From JANNHK01 sp034408875 (lineage in GTDB: Bacteria > Actinomycetota > Acidimicrobiia > IMCC26256 > PALSA-610), in NCBI GenBank assembly GCA_034408875.1, contig JAWXCJ010000347.1, positions 1 through 6,626 on the forward strand: a DNA stretch of 6,626 bases. The letters are read 5' to 3'. Under the pieces are notes generated by a model. The model did no database searches, was not told where the DNA came from, and was given only the letters and a program-made list of their open reading frames with translations. The stretch's first letter is position 1. Every line of letters starts with the position of its first letter. Shown here one piece after another: positions 1 to 4,960 of the stretch. Both the position numbers and the translations under genes were made by a program.

Positions 1-861
1 GTCGAGGCCGCCGGCCGCGAGCTTGGCTTCGACTTCGTGCTGGCGGGCGACGTTCTCGGCGTGGAGCTCCTCGGTCGTCTTCACCCGGCCGTCGACTTTG
101 AGTTCGCCCATGATGTGCACCTCACCCAACGTCTCGTTCATGTAGCTGGGGCCCTCGGCGGTGGGGATGAACCATCCGGTCGGGCACATGGTGAGCACCT
201 CGACGAACGAGAACCCTTCGTGGCGGAGTTGCGACTGGAACGCCCGGGTGAACATCTTCTTGGTGCGCGCGACCGCGCCCGCGTTGTGCACGGAACCGCG
301 CGCGACGTACGCCGCGCCTTCGAGTTGCGCGATCAGGTCGCCGATGAGGATCGGGAACCCGTGGTATGCCGCGTCGCGACCGTCGAGCGTGTTCTTCGTG
401 CGCTGACCCACAACGGTTGTCGCGGTCATGTGACCGCCCGTCTCGCCGAACACCCCGTTGTTCAACAGGATGCACGTGACGTTCTCGCCCCGCGCCGCGG
501 TGTGGATGACTTCCTGGAGTCCTTCGTTCACCATGTCGCCGTCGCCTTGGAGGGTGAAGACGAGCGCGTCGGGCAGCATGCGCTTCACGCCCGTTGCAAC
601 CGACGGCGCGCGTCCGTGCAGCGCCTGCACCAGGTCGACGTCCATCGAACCGGAGAACGACGTGTAGCAGCCGATGCCGGCAACGGCGACGGCCTGCTGC
701 ACCACGCCGAGATCCTGGATCGTTTCGAGGAACTGGCGCACGGCGAGCGGTTCACCGCAGCCGGGGCACATGTGGTGTTCCTGCGTGAGGAGCAGGTCGG
801 GTTTGAGCTGTTCGATCTTGCGGGCGTTGGCCGGGGCCGTGGACGTATCGAGCGTGGTCAT
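1..861 (-). CDS. 2-oxoacid:ferredoxin oxidoreductase, beta subunit (thiamine-diphosphate subunit, VOR/KOR type), 3' end cut by window edge
   Basis: This subunit binds thiamine diphosphate and the proximal [4Fe-4S] cluster of a cytoplasmic enzyme that oxidatively decarboxylates a 2-oxoacid with CoA and passes electrons to ferredoxin. The frame is open for 287 codons from the ATG at 861 to the window edge with no stop. The visible motifs are CPGC (C32, C35), IGC (C65), HGRAPSVATGVKR (82-94), the cofactor motif GDGD (107-110) followed by NN at 134-135, TGGH (141-144) and MCPTGW (C226). The set C32/C35/C65/C226 matches the four cluster ligands of the family. The HGRAPxVATGxKR stretch resembles ketoisovalerate-type (VorA) more than pyruvate-type enzymes, but the substrate is inferred only. 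The start is well supported: AGGAG lies 8 bases upstream and the ATG overlaps the alpha stop as ATGA. It is the last gene of the operon seen here. Only a short C-terminal piece should be missing. Confidence 0.93.
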   Translation of the reverse strand, partial: MTTLDTSTAPANARKIEQLKPDLLLTQEHHMCPGCGEPLAVRQFLETIQDLGVVQQAVAVAGIGCYTSFSGSMDVDLVQALHGRAPSVATGVKRMLPDALVFTLQGDGDMVNEGLQEVIHTAARGENVTCILLNNGVFGETGGHMTATTVVGQRTKNTLDGRDAAYHGFPILIGDLIAQLEGAAYVARGSVHNAGAVARTKKMFTRAFQSQLRHEGFSFVEVLTMCPTGWFIPTAEGPSYMNETLGEVHIMGELKVDGRVKTTEELHAENVARQHEVEAKLAAGGLD

Positions 862-2009
862 GCCGGCGTCTCCTGGTGCTCCTGCAACTGGTACGTAAAC
901 TTCTCGTAGCCGGGTATCTGCGGCTGGGGTCGACCTTCGTGGAGCGCGAGAAGCCGGGTGCGGATCTCGCCGACTTCGAGCAGACGACCGACCCCGAAGC
1001 CCGAGTGGTCGGTCGACACGCCGCCGATGAACTCGACCGGCGCCTGGCCCGCGACCGCGATGCGCACGTCGTCGACCATCTGGCCCGCCGCGAGCTCGAA
1101 CGAGCCGACGACGCGCGCCGTGCTCGCCGCGTCGCGCACGGTGTCGAACGGGAACGGCCACAACGTGATCGGCCGCACATAGCCAATGCGGTGGCCCTCG
1201 GCCCGGAGCTGCTTGATCGCGTACTTCACGAACTTGGCCGGCGAACCGAACGCGACGACCACGGTCTCGGCGTCGTCGAGGTAGCCGGACTCGACGCGTA
1301 CCTCGCGTTCCATCAGCGGCGTCTTCGTCGCGATGTACTGGAACTTGCCCTCCTGGCCGAACGCCTCCTGGCCGTGCTTGGCGACACCCAGGGGAGTGAC
1401 GTTCTTCGACATGCCGCTGCCCGACGCCGAACCGTCGACGGCCCAGTCCTTCGCCGGCAGCGCGGGGAACTCCATCGGTTCGATGCAGAGCGCCTCCTGT
1501 GTGTGCGCGAGGAGGTAGTCGCCGTACACGAGAACCGGGTTGCGCCACTTGTCGGCGAGGTGGAACGCGAGTTGCACGTGTTCGACGCCTTCACGCACGT
1601 CCTGTGGCGCGAGCACGATGTGGCGGTAGTCGCCGTGCCCGCCGCCGCGTGTGGCCTGGAAGTAGTCCTGCTGGCCGCGCGCCATGTTGAAGATGACGAG
1701 CGGGAGTTCGGCGAGCGTGATCTCGGAGAACGACTCCTGCATGAGCGACAGGCCTTGACCGGTCGAGCCGGTCGCGGCGCGGGCGCCGGTGGAGAGCGCA
1801 CCCCACGCCATCCCGACGGCTTCGAGTTCGGACTCGGCGTTGATGCACACGCCGCCGACTTCGGGCAGTAGTCGGGCCATGTGTTCGAGCACTTCGGTGA
1901 ACGGGGTCATCGGGTAACCCGCGAAGAACCGGCACCCGGACACGATCGCCGCCCGGGCAAGCGCTTCGCTGCCCTCCATCAGCACGCGACCCGACATGGT
2001 GGTGGTCAC
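858..2009 (-). CDS. 2-oxoacid:ferredoxin oxidoreductase, alpha subunit (VOR/KOR type)
   Basis: This is the pyrimidine-binding and substrate-side subunit that pairs with the beta subunit, 383 residues from GTG. Motifs: GYPMTPFTE (31-39), the family's YPxTP substrate/cofactor motif; NAESELEAVGMAWGA (57-71); SLMQESFSE (88-96); DYFQATRGGGHGDYRHIVLAP (115-135), the hallmark of VorB-like proteins; RNPVLVYGD (156-164). A second domain follows with VAFGSPAKF (252-260), the RPITLWPFP strand (279-287) and ELAAGQMVDDVR (305-316). The same frame is open up to 2189, but the residues encoded there look nothing like the family. The GTG at 2009 has GAGGT 6 bases upstream and overlaps the ferredoxin stop as GTGA, so I use it; the ATG at 1997 is the alternative (379 residues). 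Between NMARG (108-112) and QQDYFQ the protein appears to lack about ten residues that many VorB sequences have, from memory of the family. Confidence 0.93.
   Translation of the reverse strand: MTTTMSGRVLMEGSEALARAAIVSGCRFFAGYPMTPFTEVLEHMARLLPEVGGVCINAESELEAVGMAWGALSTGARAATGSTGQGLSLMQESFSEITLAELPLVIFNMARGQQDYFQATRGGGHGDYRHIVLAPQDVREGVEHVQLAFHLADKWRNPVLVYGDYLLAHTQEALCIEPMEFPALPAKDWAVDGSASGSGMSKNVTPLGVAKHGQEAFGQEGKFQYIATKTPLMEREVRVESGYLDDAETVVVAFGSPAKFVKYAIKQLRAEGHRIGYVRPITLWPFPFDTVRDAASTARVVGSFELAAGQMVDDVRIAVAGQAPVEFIGGVSTDHSGFGVGRLLEVGEIRTRLLALHEGRPQPQIPGYEKFTYQLQEHQETPA
870..874 (-). promoter_or_regulatory. Ribosome binding site of the beta subunit gene
   Basis: AGGAG lies 8 bases before the ATG at 861, inside the end of the alpha gene. 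It fixes the beta start, whose ATG overlaps the alpha stop as ATGA. Confidence 0.8.
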
Positions 2010-2263
2010 TCGGCTACCTCGTGCACTTGAGGTTCGTTGAACCGGAACACCTCGAAGACGAAGTCGGGGCACACGAGCAGGCATGCCGCGCACCCGGTAC
2101 ATCCGGGGTGGAGTTCGGGATACCGGTAGCCCATGTGGTTTACCGGTGTCGACATCGTCAGCACGGCCGGCGGGCACGCGGGGATGCACAGCTCGCAGCC
2201 CTTGCAGTGTTCGACGTCGACGGTGACCGTGCCGCGACTCTTGACGAGTTTCATTTCAGGCAT
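2006..2263 (-). CDS. 2-oxoacid:ferredoxin oxidoreductase, delta subunit (2x[4Fe-4S] ferredoxin-like)
   Basis: This small electron-transfer subunit takes electrons from the cluster in the beta subunit and delivers them to a soluble ferredoxin. It has 85 residues with two complete C-x2-C-x2-C-x3-C-P motifs: C20, C23, C26, C30 followed by P31, and C55, C58, C61, C65 followed by P66. That pattern predicts two low-potential [4Fe-4S] clusters. The linker with GYRYPEL and the tail resemble the VorD/PorD family, where it is a separate chain. I start it at the ATG at 2263, which overlaps the gamma gene by 8 bases. A second ATG at 2254, one base after the gamma stop (TGA-A-ATG), is equally possible and removes only three residues. 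Neither has a convincing ribosome site, so translation probably restarts from the upstream gene. An open stretch in the same frame up to 2569 encodes arginine-rich nonsense and is the shadow of gamma. Confidence 0.92.
   Translation of the reverse strand: MPEMKLVKSRGTVTVDVEHCKGCELCIPACPPAVLTMSTPVNHMGYRYPELHPGCTGCAACLLVCPDFVFEVFRFNEPQVHEVAE
2016..2020 (-). promoter_or_regulatory. Ribosome binding site of the alpha subunit gene
   Basis: GAGGT lies 6 bases before the GTG at 2009, within the last codons of the ferredoxin subunit. It supports the GTG over the ATG at 1997 and over the long upstream extension of the frame. Confidence 0.7.
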
Positions 2264-2834
2264 CGGCGGTGCTCGTTTCCCAGGCCGGGTAGCTGTTCGC
2301 CGGGAGGAGGTCCCAGCCCGCGCGCATGACCCGTTCGTTGGCTTCGATGTGTTGCGTGCGGTACGACGGGATCGACGCCCGCATGGCTTCGACCAGCGCG
2401 TCGCACGACACGATCTGGGTCGCAGCGCAGTATGCCGCGAGCATGACGAGCGCCCCGCCCATTGCGTTGCCGAGTTCGGTTGCCGTCTCGGTCGCCTGTA
2501 CCCGGTGCACGGTGGCCGACGCCGACGGCGTGCTCGTGAAGGTGGCGTCGTTGACGAGCACGAGCGCACCCGGCCGGAGTTTCTCCTCGACCGGCGCCCA
2601 GAACTCGTCGTGCATGGCGATGGCCGACCAGGTGTGCGACACGACCGGCGGCGCTTCGATCGGGGCGTCGGCGATGACGACGGTCGAGTCGGTGTTGCCG
2701 CCGCGCATCATCCCGCCGTAGAGGCCGAGGTACATGACCTCGCGGCCTTCGAGCGTCGCGGCGCGGGCGACGACTTGGGCGGCGAGTTGCACGCCCTGGC
2801 CGCCGATGCCGGTGATGAGCAACTCACGTTCCAC
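2256..2834 (-). CDS. 2-oxoacid:ferredoxin oxidoreductase, gamma subunit
   Basis: This is the gamma (domain III-like, POR_C family) subunit of the same heterotetramer, 192 residues from a GTG start. The N-terminal strand ELLITGIGGQGVQLAA (4-19) carries the family's GxGGQG signature. It is followed by GREVMYLGLYG (30-40), MRGG (43-46, the conserved Y-G-x3-R-G-G element) and STVVIADAPI (50-59). The subunit packs on alpha and probably helps form the CoA site, as known for related enzymes. The gene order gamma-delta-alpha-beta is the classical order of four-subunit POR/VOR operons. The GTG at 2834 is chosen because a strong GAGGGAG ribosome site lies 8 bases upstream and the family motif begins right after it. 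It overlaps the end of the TetR gene by 11 bases. The ATG at 2882 would add 16 residues, would overlap TetR by 59 bases and lacks family similarity. The C-terminal tail after about residue 180 is not recognisable. Confidence 0.9.
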   Translation of the reverse strand: MERELLITGIGGQGVQLAAQVVARAATLEGREVMYLGLYGGMMRGGNTDSTVVIADAPIEAPPVVSHTWSAIAMHDEFWAPVEEKLRPGALVLVNDATFTSTPSASATVHRVQATETATELGNAMGGALVMLAAYCAATQIVSCDALVEAMRASIPSYRTQHIEANERVMRAGWDLLPANSYPAWETSTADA

Positions 2835-3483
2835 GTCGATGACTCCCTCGCTGCGCCGTCCCTGGCTCCGCTGTGTCCGCACGGCGCGTGACTCCTGCCA
2901 GACAGAACGCGACCAGGTGGTCGACGTCGGTGTCGGTCGGCACCCGCCCGCGCATCAGGGCGTCTTCCATGCGGCGCATGACGAGGTCGTGCACCAGCTC
3001 GGCGTCGGCGATCGGGATGTCGGTGCCGAGGGTTGCGATGAGTTCCTCGCGGCTGCGCGCGATCTCTCGCGGGAACGCGGCCCCGAGCCGGTTCGCGTTC
3101 ACGACAAAGGGGAGGGTGGCGGCCGCGGCATCCGGGTGGCGGGCCTGTTCCATGACTCCCTCGATCCATTGGCGCATGCGCTCGGCCGGATCGCGAACTC
3201 CGGTGAGCCGGTGCTCGAGATACGTCACGAGCTGCCGGCGCCCGTCGGCGAGGACGGCGACGAGGAGGGCGTCCTTCGAAGGGAAGTGGCGGTAGAACGC
3301 CTGGTTCGACAGCCCGGCCTCCGCGACCACGTCGCGCACGGCGGGTTCCACCGTGCCGGTGCGGCGCATGACCACGAATGCGCCGTCGAGCAGGCGCCGC
3401 ACCTCGGCCGCGTATTGCCCCCGCCGCCCGGCCAGGGACCGGTCCGCGACCTCGTTCTCCAGAGCCGGAACAGTGTTCTGCAC
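2824..3483 (-). CDS. TetR-family transcriptional regulator, probable autoregulator of the oxidoreductase operon
   Basis: This is a DNA-binding repressor-type protein. The N-terminal TetR helix-turn-helix is clear at about residues 48-76 (numbered from the GTG at 3483): AVRDVVAEAGLSNQAFYRHF, then PSKDALLVAVL. The ligand domain after residue 80 is variable, as usual in the family, so no ligand can be named. Length is 219 residues from this GTG. The frame is open to a TTG at 3519 (231 residues), but that codon lies in a good -35 box and touches the synthetase stop. I prefer the GTG because a -10 box ends 7 bases before it, which fits a leaderless transcript. The N-terminal ~28 residues before the helix-turn-helix domain are longer than usual and are partly encoded by an operator box, so the true start could be further in. 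The gene overlaps gamma by 11 bases, and its last codons hold gamma's ribosome site. This implies co-transcription. Confidence 0.88.
   Translation of the reverse strand: MQNTVPALENEVADRSLAGRRGQYAAEVRRLLDGAFVVMRRTGTVEPAVRDVVAEAGLSNQAFYRHFPSKDALLVAVLADGRRQLVTYLEHRLTGVRDPAERMRQWIEGVMEQARHPDAAAATLPFVVNANRLGAAFPREIARSREELIATLGTDIPIADAELVHDLVMRRMEDALMRGRVPTDTDVDHLVAFCLAGVTRRADTAEPGTAQRGSHRRGT
2843..2849 (-). promoter_or_regulatory. Ribosome binding site of the gamma subunit gene
   Basis: GAGGGAG lies 8 bases before the GTG at 2834, inside the end of the TetR gene. It decides the gamma start against the upstream ATG at 2882. Confidence 0.75.
3467..3479. promoter_or_regulatory. Operator box A (GGAACAGTGTTCT)
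   Basis: The plus strand reads GGAACAGTGTTCT, containing the 11-base palindrome GAACA-G-TGTTC. It sits just inside the proposed TetR coding start. A second box with 11 of 13 identical bases begins exactly 21 bp away, two turns of B-DNA, so two repressor dimers could bind the same helix face. This architecture fits TetR autoregulation. Binding itself is inferred. Confidence 0.6.
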
Positions 3484-3487
3484 TTCG

Positions 3488-3500
3488 GGAACCGTATTCT
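3488..3500. promoter_or_regulatory. Operator box B (GGAACCGTATTCT), overlapping the -10 box
   Basis: The plus strand reads GGAACCGTATTCT. It differs from box A at two of 13 positions, keeps the outer GAA/TTC symmetry, and covers the proposed -10 hexamer on the minus strand. A protein bound here would block RNA polymerase directly. The inner symmetry is weaker than in box A, suggesting the lower-affinity site. Confidence 0.55.
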
Positions 3501-3519
3501 TCCGAGCTCCGGAGGTCAA
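3491..3519 (-). promoter_or_regulatory. Sigma-70-like promoter of the TetR/oxidoreductase operon, probably leaderless
   Basis: On the minus strand TTGACC (3519-3514) and TACGGT (3496-3491) are separated by exactly 17 bases, matching TTGACA and TAnnnT. The -10 box ends 7 bases before the GTG at 3483, so transcription would start at or next to that codon, the usual signature of an actinobacterial leaderless mRNA. The -35 box begins immediately after the stop codon of the acyl-CoA synthetase, so read-through from upstream is also possible. No mapped start exists for this prediction. Confidence 0.5.
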
Positions 3520-4950
3520 TCACCGGGTCAGAAGTCGCTCGACAACGAGCGTCCGTTGCACCTGCCCGGTGGCGGCGGTGCGGGGCAGGGCCCCGACGAT
3601 CTCGATGCGGCGGGGTTGTTTGAAACCCGCCAAGCGGCCCTCGCAGAACGCTCGGAGATCGTCCAGCGACGGCGGCGGCGTGCCGGCCCGCACGACCACC
3701 ACCGCGGTCACGACTTCGCCCCACCGGGGGTCGGGGACACCGACGACCGCGACTTCGGCGATCGCCGGATGGGATGCGAGCACGTGCTCGACTTCGACGG
3801 GCGCGACGGTTTCGCCGCCGGTGCGGATGACGTCGCGGGCGCGGCCGACGATGGCGAGGTAGCCATCGTCGTCGAGCGCGCCCAGATCACCCGTGTGGTA
3901 CCAGCCGTCGCGCAGCACTTCGGCGGTGGCGTCGGGCGCGTCGAAGTAGCCGTCCATCAGGAACGCGCTCCGCATGCACACTTCGCCGTCGACGAGGCGC
4001 ACGTCGACCCCGGGTTGTGCCAAGCCGACGGTGCCCGGCTTGCGGAACAGGTCGTCGTCGCCGAGTTGTACGCCCGGACCGGCTTCGGTCGAGCCGTAGA
4101 AGACACGGGTGACGGTGCCGGGGAGCGCATCCTTGATCGCGCGCAGCAATTCGGGCGGGGTCGCAGATGTACCCGTGTCGGCCTCAACCAGCGACGACAG
4201 GTCGTAGCGGTCGACGCCGTGGTCGAGAATGCGCGCCCACACCGCCGGGATGCAATAGAGGCGCGACGCACGGTGACGCACCGCCGTCGTGAGCAACGTC
4301 TCGGCGTCGGGAACGGGAACGAGATGAATCGGCCGTCGGCCCTGCCACGCACCGAGCGCGATCGTCCAACCCGCCATGTGGAACAGTGGGAACATGCACA
4401 CGACGCCGGCGCCGCCCGTGGTGGTCGTCGCGCCGACGTACGTGCGGAGCCAGTTGGCGCGATGCGAGAGCACGACGCCCTTGGGGCGGCCGGTACTGCC
4501 GCTCGTGAAGAAGATGACGTGGACATCGCGCTCGTCGAGTTCGGGAACGACCGGGGGAGTGGCCGCACCGGGCTCGATCGTCGGCGCAAACGGGACGCCG
4601 AGTTCACGCGCCGCCTCCGAATGTGCGTCGTCGGCGAGTACCAGCCGCGCCCGGGCGTAGTCGGCAACCGGGCGGATCTCCTCGAGCGACGCCCGGGCAT
4701 TGAGTGGCGCGAACACGGCACCGATCTTGGCGAGTGCGCCGAACAGTGGAAGCGCGTCGAGCGTGGTGTCGCCCCACCACAGGACCCGGTCGCCGCGACC
4801 GATGCCCATGCCCGCGAGTCCGTTGGCGAGGCGATTGCTCCGCTCGTCGAGTTCGGCGAACGTGATCGCATCGTCGCCGAGGGTCGACGCGAGCGAACGC
4901 GGCGCTACTCGCGCCGCGTTCGCCAGGACTTCGCCGATCAGGAGCGCCAC
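3520..4950 (-). CDS. Acyl-CoA synthetase / AMP-dependent ligase with Lys-to-Gln change in the A10 motif
   Basis: Members activate a carboxylic acid with ATP to an acyl-adenylate and then join it to CoA. This one has 476 residues, on the short side for the family, with no signal peptide, so it should be cytoplasmic. Motifs in order: TSGSTGRPKG (149-158, the A3 phosphate loop), YGSTEAG (285-291, A5), HTGD (352-355, A7), GRARDVIRTGGE (369-380, A8 hinge). The A10 loop reads LPRTAATGQVQR (455-466). The lysine normally found after TG is Gln463 (codon CAG, 3562-3564), and there seems to be one extra alanine before it. That lysine is needed for adenylation in well-studied relatives, so activity is uncertain. 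The GTG at 4950 is used because family similarity begins at once. It lies 10 bases after the upstream stop, with no clear ribosome site. The stop directly abuts the TetR promoter. The acid substrate cannot be read from sequence. Confidence 0.92.
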   Translation of the reverse strand: MALLIGEVLANAARVAPRSLASTLGDDAITFAELDERSNRLANGLAGMGIGRGDRVLWWGDTTLDALPLFGALAKIGAVFAPLNARASLEEIRPVADYARARLVLADDAHSEAARELGVPFAPTIEPGAATPPVVPELDERDVHVIFFTSGSTGRPKGVVLSHRANWLRTYVGATTTTGGAGVVCMFPLFHMAGWTIALGAWQGRRPIHLVPVPDAETLLTTAVRHRASRLYCIPAVWARILDHGVDRYDLSSLVEADTGTSATPPELLRAIKDALPGTVTRVFYGSTEAGPGVQLGDDDLFRKPGTVGLAQPGVDVRLVDGEVCMRSAFLMDGYFDAPDATAEVLRDGWYHTGDLGALDDDGYLAIVGRARDVIRTGGETVAPVEVEHVLASHPAIAEVAVVGVPDPRWGEVVTAVVVVRAGTPPPSLDDLRAFCEGRLAGFKQPRRIEIVGALPRTAATGQVQRTLVVERLLTR

Positions 4951-4960
4951 TCGGCCGAGG

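Noticed and set aside
876..1871. A 331-codon plus-strand open frame opposite the alpha subunit, and a similar one at 37-909 opposite the beta subunit
   Set aside because: The composition is low in hydrophobic strands and rich in Arg/Glu/Val/His, with no motif. The opposite strand encodes well-conserved enzyme subunits.
2010..2189. N-terminal 60-codon extension of the alpha subunit frame
   Set aside because: It overlaps the two ferredoxin cysteine motifs in another frame, encodes Arg/Pro-rich sequence, and the GTG at 2009 has a ribosome site and the GTGA overlap.
3484..3519. TTG at 3519 as start of the TetR gene (231 residues)
   Set aside because: TTG lies inside a plausible -35 box directly after the synthetase stop and has no good ribosome site; the GTG at 3483 fits the promoter geometry better. 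It is not fully excluded.
4950..4959. Perfect 10-bp palindrome CTCGGCCGAG between the lectin stop and the synthetase start
   Set aside because: It has no loop and no T-run, so it is not a convincing terminator; such short palindromes are common at this GC content.
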